Origin: Alphaproteobacteria bacterium
Lineage (GTDB): Bacteria; Pseudomonadota; Alphaproteobacteria; SHWA01
Direction: 5' to 3'
Length of the DNA: 33,986 bases
Assembly: GCA_009693995.1 (NCBI GenBank)
Contig: SHWA01000011.1
Location: forward strand, 1-33,986
A program made the position numbers and the translations under genes. Below, piece after piece: positions 18,790 to 26,573 of the stretch (positions within the stretch are counted from its first letter, which is position 1; every line of letters begins with the position of its first letter). The notes beneath the pieces are model-generated. The model was given only the letters and a program-made list of their open reading frames with translations. It was not told the DNA's origin and did not search any database.

Positions 18790-18809
18790 CGAATTAGTAG
18801 GGGCAAGGG

Positions 18810-19880
18810 TCAGGGTGCGCCCAGGGCTTCGATCAGGGCGTCCCTAACGGCGGCCGTGGTGGCTTTGCCGCCGAGGTCGGGGGTGTGGAGTGACGCATCG
18901 GCCGCGACCCGCAGAATCGCCGCCATCAGGCGCGCGGCGGCGGCGCTCTCGCCCAGGTGCTCCAGCATCATCTCTGCGCTCCAGACCGCGCCCAGCGGAT
19001 TGGCGATGCCCTGCCCGGCGATGTCGAAGGCCGAGCCATGGACGGGCTCGAACATGGAGGGGTGCACGCGCTCCGGGTTGATGTTGGCCGAGGGCGCCAG
19101 GCCGAGGGAGCCGATCAGCGCCCCGGCCAGGTCGCTCAGGATATCGGCGTGCAGGTTGGAGGCGACCATCACGTCGATGGATTCGGGGCGGCGAATCATG
19201 CGCACCGTCATGGCATCCACCAGCTCGCGGTCGGTGGCCACGTCCGGGTACTCGGCAGCAATTTCCGCGAACACTTCGTCCCAGAGCACCATGCCGAAGC
19301 GCTGGGCGTTCGACTTGGTGACCAGGGTCAGGCGCTTGCGGAGGCGGCGGCGGGCGAGCTCGAACGCCTGGCGGATGACCCGAGCCGAGCCGGCGCGGGT
19401 GAAGACCGCGGTCTCGATCGCGACCTCGCCGGCGGATCCCTGGTGCACCCGACCGCCGGCGCCGGCGTATTCGCCCTCCGAGTTCTCGCGCACCACCAGC
19501 CAATCCAGGCGGCGGCCATCGACGCACCTAAGCGGCGAGGCGATCCCCGGCAGCACCCGCGCCGGGCGCAGGTTGAGGTACTGGTCGAACCCCTGGCAGA
19601 TGGCGAGGCGGAGCTGCCAGAGCGTGACATGGTCGGGCACGTCGCGGGCGCCGACGGCGCCGAACAGGATGGCGTCGAACCGGCCGAGGGTGGCCAGCGC
19701 ATCCTCGGGCATCATGCGCCCCGCGCGCCGGTAGTAGTCCGAGCCCCAGGGGAGGGTTCGGCAATCGAACCCGAGGCCAGGCTCGCGCGCCTGCAGCGCA
19801 CCCAGCACGGCCACTGTCGCGGCGATCACCTCGCCGCCGATGCCATCGCCGGGAATGACCGCGATCCGGTGCCTGCCCAT
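18810..19880 (-). CDS. Isocitrate/isopropylmalate dehydrogenase family; tartrate dehydrogenase-like
   Basis: IAVIPGDGIGGEV, RPARVLPGIASPL, VVRENSEGEYAG, VTKSNAQRFGMVLWDEVF, NLHADILSDLAGALIGSLGLAPSANI. Confidence 0.9.
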   Translation of the reverse strand: MGRHRIAVIPGDGIGGEVIAATVAVLGALQAREPGLGFDCRTLPWGSDYYRRAGRMMPEDALATLGRFDAILFGAVGARDVPDHVTLWQLRLAICQGFDQYLNLRPARVLPGIASPLRCVDGRRLDWLVVRENSEGEYAGAGGRVHQGSAGEVAIETAVFTRAGSARVIRQAFELARRRLRKRLTLVTKSNAQRFGMVLWDEVFAEIAAEYPDVATDRELVDAMTVRMIRRPESIDVMVASNLHADILSDLAGALIGSLGLAPSANINPERVHPSMFEPVHGSAFDIAGQGIANPLGAVWSAEMMLEHLGESAAAARLMAAILRVAADASLHTPDLGGKATTAAVRDALIEALGAP

Positions 19881-19947
19881 GACTGACCCCACGCCTCCGC
19901 TTCGGTCTGCGTCTAACACGCGGCACCATAGGCCGCCACGGGCGCCG

Positions 19948-19979
19948 AAAAAAACGCGCCGTCCGCAAAGGACGGCGCG
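19948..19979 (-). terminator. Rho-independent terminator on the minus strand
   Basis: CGCGCCGTCC-TTTGC-GGACGGCGCG followed by TTTTTTT (minus strand); perfect 10-bp stem. Confidence 0.9.
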
Positions 19980-20036
19980 AGTCTCACAGGGAGGTAATTG
20001 GGCCGGTGACGCATGGGGGGGGTCGCATCACCGGCT
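19948..20036 (-). ncRNA. Candidate small RNA (or cis-acting leader of the downstream dehydrogenase gene)
   Basis: Minus strand: TTGAAC-N17-TATACA, then ~89 nt with 12-bp hairpin (loop ACCCCCCCCA), linker CCAATTACCTCCCTGTGAGACT, and GC hairpin + T7. Confidence 0.55.
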
Positions 20037-20042
20037 GCGCCT

Positions 20043-20071
20043 TGTATAAGAAGCCGCTAATGGAGGTTCAA
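20043..20071 (-). promoter_or_regulatory. Candidate sigma70-type promoter
   Basis: -35 TTGAAC (20071-20066), 17-nt spacer, -10 TATACA (20048-20043), minus strand. Confidence 0.5.
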
Positions 20072-20252
20072 GGGCCGGCCCGCGGGTTCCCATCTGCCGT
20101 GTGGTGTGGTCGCGAATCCTGAGAAAGAAGCTGCGGCTAAGGAGAGGCAGGAGGCGGCGCATCTTTGTCCTTGTGCTGGCGCGGGGACTGAGTCCAGGAT
20201 TCCGCAAGAATCGAGAATCAAGAATTAGGGGAGACGGATCCTGACCGAACAC

Positions 20253-21059
20253 GTGACGGCCGAGACGATCGTGCTTCCTGGCGCCCCGCCGACGGGCCTG
20301 GGCCTGCCGCGCTGGGCACAGTTGATGATCGTGCCCGTGGTCCTGATCGCGGCCTGGGAAGCCCTCGCCCAGCTCGGCTGGATCAACCTGATCTTCTTCC
20401 CCGCGCCCAGCCAGATCGCGATCTCCGCCTGCAAGATGATCGCCTCGGGCGAACTCTTGCGGCACTTCGCCGATTCGCTCCGGCGCATCGCCATCGCCAA
20501 CACGGTCGCCATCGGCATCGGCGTGCCGCTCGGCTTCTTCATGGGCCTCTACCGCCCGTTCGAGAATCTGATGGATGGGATCGTCAACCTGGTGCGCCCG
20601 ATCCCGCCGCTGGCCTGGATCCCGCTCGCCATCCTCTGGTTCGGGGTGGGCGAGAAGGCGGTCGTGTTCATCACCTCGATCTCGGCCTTCTTCGCGATCC
20701 TGCTCAACACCATCGCCGGCGTGCGCGCCGTCGAGAAGTCGCTCGTGCGCGCCGCGCTTTCGCTGGGCGCGACTGAGTCGGTCCTGATCCGCAAGGTGAT
20801 CCTGCCGGCGACGCTGCCCCACCTGTTCACCGGCTTTCGCATCGCCCTCGGCGTCTCCTGGATGAGCATCGTCGCCGCCGAGCTGATCGCGGCATCGAGC
20901 GGGCTCGGGTTCATGATTTCCTACTACCGCGAGGTGATCCGGACCGACCTGATCCTGGTCGGCATGCTCTCCATCGGCGTGGTCGGCTTCCTGATGGACC
21001 GCGGCCTGATCTGGCTCGAGGGCAAGCTGCTGCCCTGGCGTGTGCGGCTGGAGCTCTAG
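20253..21059 (+). CDS. ABC transporter permease, NitT/TauT (SsuC/TauC-like) family
   Basis: 268 aa, multiple TM; EAA loop RAALSLGATESVLIRKVILPATLPHLFTGFRIALGVSW. GTG start. Confidence 0.93.
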   Translation: MTAETIVLPGAPPTGLGLPRWAQLMIVPVVLIAAWEALAQLGWINLIFFPAPSQIAISACKMIASGELLRHFADSLRRIAIANTVAIGIGVPLGFFMGLYRPFENLMDGIVNLVRPIPPLAWIPLAILWFGVGEKAVVFITSISAFFAILLNTIAGVRAVEKSLVRAALSLGATESVLIRKVILPATLPHLFTGFRIALGVSWMSIVAAELIAASSGLGFMISYYREVIRTDLILVGMLSIGVVGFLMDRGLIWLEGKLLPWRVRLEL

Positions 21060-21062
21060 CCC

Positions 21063-21866
21063 ATGGCGGTCAAGCTCGAGATCGCGGGGGTCAGCAAGCA
21101 CTACCCCGGCCACGACGGAATCTCCGTCCACGCCCTCGATGGCGTCAGCTTCGGCATCGAGGATGGGGAGTTCGTCAGCCTGCTGGGGCCGTCCGGCTGC
21201 GGCAAGTCCACCCTGCTCCATATCCTGGCCGGGTTCGAGGCGGCGACCGCCGGGCGGGTGGTGCTGGACGGCCGCCCCATCTCCGGCCCTGGCGCCGACC
21301 GCGGCATGGTGTTTCAGGACTACGCGCTGTTCCCCTGGAAGACCCTGATCGAGAACGTGACCTTCGGCCTCGAGCTGCGTGGCATGACGCGGGACGAGCG
21401 CGAGCGGATCGCGCGCGACTACATCGCCCTGGTCGGCCTCACGGGCTTCGAGAACCGCTTCCCGCACCAGCTGTCGGGTGGCATGCGCCAGCGCTGCGCC
21501 CTCGCCCGTTCGGTCGCCAACAGCCCCGAGGTGCTGCTGATGGACGAGCCCTTGGCCGCCATCGACGCGCTCACGCGCAACCAGCTGCAAGAGGAGATCC
21601 TGAAGGTCTGCGCCGCCCGCGACGGCGTTCCGCGCAAGACCGTGGTCTACGTTACCCATTCCATCGACGAGGCGGTATTTCTCTCCGACCGGATCGTGGT
21701 GATGACACCCCGTCCCGGGCGCATCCTGCAAGTGCTCGAGGTGCCCTTCGGCTATCCGCGTACCGATGCGACGCGCCTGGATTCGCGCTTTTCGCCCCTG
21801 GTGGCGGAAATCTGGCAGACGCTCAAGGTTCACATGGTGCAAGCCATCGACAGTGGGAGGAATTGA
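21063..21866 (+). CDS. ABC transporter ATP-binding protein, NitT/TauT (SsuB/TauB-like) family
   Basis: Walker A GPSGCGKST, signature LSGGMRQR, Walker B VLLMDEP, H-loop VTHSIDEA. Confidence 0.96.
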   Translation: MAVKLEIAGVSKHYPGHDGISVHALDGVSFGIEDGEFVSLLGPSGCGKSTLLHILAGFEAATAGRVVLDGRPISGPGADRGMVFQDYALFPWKTLIENVTFGLELRGMTRDERERIARDYIALVGLTGFENRFPHQLSGGMRQRCALARSVANSPEVLLMDEPLAAIDALTRNQLQEEILKVCAARDGVPRKTVVYVTHSIDEAVFLSDRIVVMTPRPGRILQVLEVPFGYPRTDATRLDSRFSPLVAEIWQTLKVHMVQAIDSGRN

Positions 21867-21867
21867 G

Positions 21868-23133
21868 ATGCCGAAAAGGTTTCGCCTGGCGGCCGTCGGG
21901 CTCGCGCTCGCGGCCACCCTCGCCTGGGCATCCGGAGACGCGGCCGCGCAGGCGCGCAAGTCCCTCGAGGTGCGGATGGGCTGGCAGCCGCTCGCCGGGG
22001 GGAGCGCCATCATCACCAACCACATGATCCGCGAGAAGCTGTTCGAGAAGCAGGCGGCCAAGTTCGGCTACGACCTCAAGATCGACTGGAAGACCTTCCC
22101 CTCCGGGCCGCCCTCCAACGAGGCGATGATCGCCGGCCAGCTCGACATGGACATGCACCTGGCGGCCCTGCCCACGGTGAACCGGATCGCCGTCGGGGTA
22201 CCCGTGGTTCCGATCGCGGTCGTCGGCAGCAACATCGCCAACGCGGTGATGGTGGCGCCGAAGTCGGCGATCAACGACATCTCCATGCTGCCGGGCAAGA
22301 CCGTCGGTCTGCCGCTCGGCACCTCGGCGCACTACGTGTTCGCGAGCGTGATCTTCACCCACTTCGGCAAATCGACCGAGGAGCTCGGCATCAAGCTGAT
22401 CAACATGCCGGTGACCGAGGCGATCAAGATGCCGACCGGGATCGACGCCGCCGCCGTCTGGGTGCCGGTGCGCTACATCGGCCCGCACCTGGGCACCGCC
22501 GAGCTGCTGGTGGACGGCAACGGCTGGACCGGCAAGGGCTACAAGAACCCGGGCACGCGCACGCCCGAAGTGCAGAAGGCCTGGGCCTATCCCGAGGGCT
22601 ACAACACCGATCGCATCTATGGCTTCGTCCACGAGAAGTTCCTGGCCGACCACCCGGACGTGATCGTGGCCTATCTCCTGGCGCTCTCCGAGGCGCAGGA
22701 CTGGGTGCTTGCCAACTTTGCCAAGGCAGTCGACGACGGCGCCGAGCTGTGGAAGCAGGAGAAGATCATCTCCGACACCACCTTGCAGACCTATGCCGAG
22801 ACGGCGGGCATTCGCAGGGCACCCATCATCCTGGAGTGGGACATCCTGACCTTGATCAAGGCGTCCGAGTTCCTGACCTTCGCCAAGGTGCGCGACAAGC
22901 CGCTCACCTTCGACGGGGTGAAGGCGCTGCTGATGAAGGGCGCGGCCGTGCAGAAGCGTGCCTACGACGCCATGACCAACAAGAACTCGGTCGAGGACAT
23001 GAAGAAGGGATTCCGCGGCAAGACCGCGCTCTACGGCGAGATCCTAATCAACGGCGGCGCGCCGATCTGGGAGTGGGCGGCGACCCCCGACTGGGGCAAG
23101 CGCGTCTACGTCGAGGGTCCGTTCCCGAAATGA
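21868..23133 (+). CDS. ABC transporter substrate-binding protein (NMT1/TauA-like), copy 1
   Basis: Signal peptide MPKRFRLAAVGLALAATLAWASGDAAAQA; shares operon with permease and ATPase. Confidence 0.9.
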   Translation: MPKRFRLAAVGLALAATLAWASGDAAAQARKSLEVRMGWQPLAGGSAIITNHMIREKLFEKQAAKFGYDLKIDWKTFPSGPPSNEAMIAGQLDMDMHLAALPTVNRIAVGVPVVPIAVVGSNIANAVMVAPKSAINDISMLPGKTVGLPLGTSAHYVFASVIFTHFGKSTEELGIKLINMPVTEAIKMPTGIDAAAVWVPVRYIGPHLGTAELLVDGNGWTGKGYKNPGTRTPEVQKAWAYPEGYNTDRIYGFVHEKFLADHPDVIVAYLLALSEAQDWVLANFAKAVDDGAELWKQEKIISDTTLQTYAETAGIRRAPIILEWDILTLIKASEFLTFAKVRDKPLTFDGVKALLMKGAAVQKRAYDAMTNKNSVEDMKKGFRGKTALYGEILINGGAPIWEWAATPDWGKRVYVEGPFPK

Positions 23134-23136
23134 GGG

Positions 23137-23250
23137 ATGCGGCGCTTCGCGAATTCGCTCCGGCGTACCGATGCCACCCGGCTCGAACCGGAGTTCACCC
23201 GGCTCGTCGGCGCCCTCTGGCAGACCCTGAAGGCGCACATGATCCAGTAG
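23137..23250 (+). pseudogene. Scar ORF: permease-like fragment fused to ATPase C-terminal fragment
   Basis: Encodes MRRFANSLRRTDATRLEPEFTRLVGALWQTLKAHMIQ; compare permease RHFADSLRR and ATPase tail RTDATRLDSRFSPLVAEIWQTLKVHMVQ. Confidence 0.7.
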
Positions 23251-23275
23251 TCAACCTGATCCCGGAGGAAACTCT

Positions 23276-24556
23276 ATGACGAGAATGCCGTTTCGCCTGA
23301 GCCTCGCCGTGGCGCTGGGCTTGGGGCTCGCCACCGCCGCAGTGGCATTGCAGCCGGGCGCCGCCCTTGCCCAAGCCAAGAAGGTGGTCGAGGTGCGCGT
23401 CGGATGGCAGCCCCTCGGCGGGGGCAGCGCGGTGATCATGGACCACATGGTGCGCGAGAAGATCTTCGAAAAGGAAGCCGACAAGCTCGGCTACGACCTG
23501 AAGATAGAGTGGCGGACCTTCCCGGCCGGCCCGCCGCAGACCGAAGCGGTGATCGCCGGTCTGCTCGACATCGACTGGGGCGTTTCGGCGCTGCCGACGG
23601 TGAACAGACTAGCCACCGGCGTGCCCTCGATTCCCTTCACCATGGTCGGCAGCAACATCGCCAATGCGGTGCTGGTGGCGCCGAAATCGCCGATCAACGA
23701 CGTTTCCATGCTGCCGGGAAAAACCATCGGCCTCCCCATCGGCACCTCGGCCCACTACGTGCTGGCGAGCATCCTGTACACCCATTTCGGCAAGTCGCCG
23801 GACGAGCTCGGCATCAAGCTGATCAACATGCCGGTGACCGAGGCGATCAAGATGCCTACCGGCATCGACGCCGCCGTGGTCTGGGTGCCGGTGCGCTACA
23901 TCGGCCCGCTCCTGGGAACCGCCGAGCTTCTGACGGACGCCAATGGCCAGACCGGCAAGGGCTACAAGAACCCGGGGGCGCGCACGCCCGAAGTGCAAAA
24001 GTCCTGGGCCTACCCCGAGGGCTACAACACCGACCGGCTCTACGCCTTCTCGACCGAGAAATTTCTGGCCCAGCATCCGGACGTGTTGGTCGCCTACATC
24101 CTGGCCCTGGCTGAGGCGCAGAAGGGGGTTCTGGCCGATCTCGACGCCGCCTCGGCGCGCGCGGCCGACATGTGGAAGCAGGATAGGATCATCGCCGACA
24201 CCACCTTGCAGACCTATGCCGAGTCCTCTGGCGTCCGCAAGGCGCCCTTCCTGCTGGAGTGGGACCTCCTGACCCTGGTGAAGGCGTCCGAATTCCTGAA
24301 ATACCTCAAGGTGCGCGAGAAGGCTTTCACCTTCGACGACCTGAAGCCGACCTTCCTCAAGGGCGCGGCGGTGCAGAAGCGGGCCTGGGAGTTGATGGCC
24401 AACAAGATCTCGGTCGCCGACATGAAGAAGGGCTTCGCCGGCAAGACGGCGCTCTATGGCGACATCCTGGTCAACGGCGGCGCGCCGGTCTGGGAGTGGG
24501 CGGAGACCGCCGACTGGGGCAAGCGTATCTACATCGAGGGTCCGTTCCCGAAGTAA
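23276..24556 (+). CDS. ABC transporter substrate-binding protein (NMT1/TauA-like), copy 2
   Basis: Near full-length paralogue of the preceding gene (shared GTSAHYV, ELGIKLINMPVTEAIKMPTGIDAA, VWVPVRYIGP, GKRxYxEGPFPK); RBS GGAGGAAA. Confidence 0.9.
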   Translation: MTRMPFRLSLAVALGLGLATAAVALQPGAALAQAKKVVEVRVGWQPLGGGSAVIMDHMVREKIFEKEADKLGYDLKIEWRTFPAGPPQTEAVIAGLLDIDWGVSALPTVNRLATGVPSIPFTMVGSNIANAVLVAPKSPINDVSMLPGKTIGLPIGTSAHYVLASILYTHFGKSPDELGIKLINMPVTEAIKMPTGIDAAVVWVPVRYIGPLLGTAELLTDANGQTGKGYKNPGARTPEVQKSWAYPEGYNTDRLYAFSTEKFLAQHPDVLVAYILALAEAQKGVLADLDAASARAADMWKQDRIIADTTLQTYAESSGVRKAPFLLEWDLLTLVKASEFLKYLKVREKAFTFDDLKPTFLKGAAVQKRAWELMANKISVADMKKGFAGKTALYGDILVNGGAPVWEWAETADWGKRIYIEGPFPK

Positions 24557-24589
24557 GGGGCCGAATCCCCGATCCCCAGGTGAGGGTCG

Positions 24590-24624
24590 CGAGAGGGCGG
24601 GATGTCACAGGCGTCCCGCTCTCG
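24590..24624 (+). terminator. Possible hairpin terminator downstream of the ABC operon
   Basis: CGAGAGGGCGGGA...TCCCGCTCTCG, 11 bp with a 2-nt bulge; U-tract weak. Confidence 0.35.
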
Positions 24625-24799
24625 ATTCCTTGCTATACTCCGTCACAAATATCGCGGAGTGCCAGCAGCAGGAACCATGGCGGCGAGCAGCGGTAGAATT
24701 TTCTACTGATCGACTGCCTTCCTTCGTCGTCTATGTGACGACCGGCTCTAGAGATACAGCGGCGTGTCCAACATTGTTTTCCTTCTGAGCGCGATCTGA

Positions 24800-25096
24800 A
24801 ATTTCTTTAAAACGCTCAACCGCATTCTTGAGTGCAAGACCGTAAAATTCGTTCGGGACAATAATTTAGCCCATGCCCTGGTTGTTCCGGAAACTAAGGT
24901 AACATCTGTGGAGCCGCTGACCGATTCTCGGATCAAACAATCTTTGGCTTTGGCGGAGCAGGTGTTTTGCGATCTGCATTTCGTTGTTACAGGTAGCGGA
25001 TATTCGCTCTCAGTTCTCAAGGAAGGCATACGTTCCGCACAGAAACGATTTTGGGCTGCGTTTGGTCGTTCCGCCTCACTTCTGGGGAAGAAGTAA
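24800..25096 (+). pseudogene. Remnant of a protein gene, possibly HEPN/AbiU2-like C-terminus
   Basis: Open frame NFFKTLNRILECKTVKFVRDNNLAHALVVPETKVTSVEPLTDSRIKQSLALAEQVFCDLHFVVTGSGYSLSVLKEGIRSAQKRFWAAFGRSASLLGKK*; preceded in frame by TGA; lower GC than surroundings; RDNNLAH fits an R-x(4-6)-H motif. Confidence 0.35.
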
Positions 25097-25135
25097 AGGG
25101 GCCTGCCTCGGGTCCCAATCCAGACCGGGCTTCCC

Positions 25136-25969
25136 TCACCCGCCCGGATGGCCGGCGCCCTGCATCAGGATCTCCGCATGGCGCCTGGCATAGGCCCGGC
25201 GCAAGGCGACCGCCTCGGGGTCGCGGTCGCGCGGGGGCTGCGGCTCGTGGATGAAGTGGTGGTGGCGGTCTTGCCCCCTGACCAGCATGGCGGTGTCGCC
25301 CGCGCCCAGGGTCTGGCGCACATGCGGCGCCATATAGCGGATGGCGACGCCCATGCGGGGCTCGCTCCCCTGGTTGGCGCCCGAGCCGTGCAGCAGGCCG
25401 ACGTGGAAGAGCGCCATCTCGCCGGGCTGCAGCTCGACCGCGACGGTCCTCTCGGGGTCGATCTCCGCCTCTACCCGCTGACCCCGGCTCAGCATGTTGT
25501 CGGCATGGAAGGTCTCGACGTGTCTGTAGACCGGTCCCCGGTGGCTGCCGGGGAGGAAGCGCATGCAGCCGTTGGCAATCGTGACCGGCGATAGGGCGAC
25601 CCAGGCGCTCGCCACGTCCGCCGGCTGCAGGCCCCAGTAGTTGATGTCCTGGTGCCAGGAGACGAAGCGCTTGTCGCCCGGCTGCTTGATGAAGTGGTTG
25701 GCCTCCCAGCAGAGCAGGTCGGGGCCGAGCACGCCCTCGACCGCGTCCAGGATCGCGGGATGGTGCACGAGGGCGTCCATCCAGGTCAGGACCATGTGCC
25801 CCTTGTTGTGCAGGAAGCTTCTGACCTCGGCGTCCTCATCGGCGGCGATCGCCTCGACCCGGGCGCGAAGGGTGGCCACGTCGGCCGCGCCGAGCACGGG
25901 CAGCGGAAAGAGAAAGCCGTCGCGGGCAAAGGCGGCCTGCTGCTCGGGAGAAAGGTGGGGCACGGTCAC
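25136..25969 (-). CDS. Phytanoyl-CoA dioxygenase (PhyH) family protein
   Basis: FARDGFLFPLPVL, SWHQDINYWGL (HxD), GCMRFLPGSHRGPV, HGSGANQGSEPRMGVAIRYM. Confidence 0.92.
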   Translation of the reverse strand: MTVPHLSPEQQAAFARDGFLFPLPVLGAADVATLRARVEAIAADEDAEVRSFLHNKGHMVLTWMDALVHHPAILDAVEGVLGPDLLCWEANHFIKQPGDKRFVSWHQDINYWGLQPADVASAWVALSPVTIANGCMRFLPGSHRGPVYRHVETFHADNMLSRGQRVEAEIDPERTVAVELQPGEMALFHVGLLHGSGANQGSEPRMGVAIRYMAPHVRQTLGAGDTAMLVRGQDRHHHFIHEPQPPRDRDPEAVALRRAYARRHAEILMQGAGHPGG

Positions 25970-25987
25970 GACTCCTGGGCGCCGGTT

Positions 25988-26518
25988 CTACTCGGCGGCA
26001 CGGCCTGTGGCGGCGGGAGCGACGACCGTGAGCGCGCTGGTTACCGGAGTGGGAACGCGCAAGGAATCCAGCACCGGGCAGAACCGGTCCACCGCCTCCT
26101 GCAGGCGGCGGATGTCGGATTGGGGAGCGCTCGTGGTCAGCGTCACCGCCGCGTGGACCGAGAGCAGCCCGGCCTTGGCGTCGCCGACGCCGAACAGGCC
26201 GCGCCGGTCGATCCGCGCGCTCGCCGCGACCGCCACCTTCTCGAGCGCAATCCCGAGCAGCTCGGCGTGCAGGCGATAGGTCACCTCCTGGCAGGTGGCG
26301 AAGGCCGCCAGCAGCATCTCGATCGGGGTCGGCCCGGCGTCGGTCGAACCCAGCGCCTTCGGCTCGTCGATGGTGATGGTGAACCGGCGCACCTGCGCCT
26401 CGGAGCGGAAGGCCGCCACCTGCTCGCTCTTCACCTCGCGCACCACGACGTGGCCGGTGGCGAGGGAGGCAAGCTGGTCGCGGACGGCGGTCACCGCAGT
26501 TCGGAATGCGCTCATCAT
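25988..26518 (-). CDS. OsmC family protein
   Basis: MMSAFRTAVTAVRDQL..., DAGPTPIEMLLAAFATCQEVTYRLHAELLGI, FCPVLDSLRVPTPV (Cys-containing OsmC motif). Confidence 0.85.
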   Translation of the reverse strand: MMSAFRTAVTAVRDQLASLATGHVVVREVKSEQVAAFRSEAQVRRFTITIDEPKALGSTDAGPTPIEMLLAAFATCQEVTYRLHAELLGIALEKVAVAASARIDRRGLFGVGDAKAGLLSVHAAVTLTTSAPQSDIRRLQEAVDRFCPVLDSLRVPTPVTSALTVVAPAATGRAAE

Positions 26519-26573
26519 GAGGGTCCTCCTCTCGCTGGCGCCGATTATAGGACCGAATGTCGGTGACGCCAAC

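Noticed and set aside
20028-22061. 677-aa minus-strand ORF antisense to the ABC transporter
   Set aside because: No motifs; antisense shadow of permease/ATPase coding sequence.
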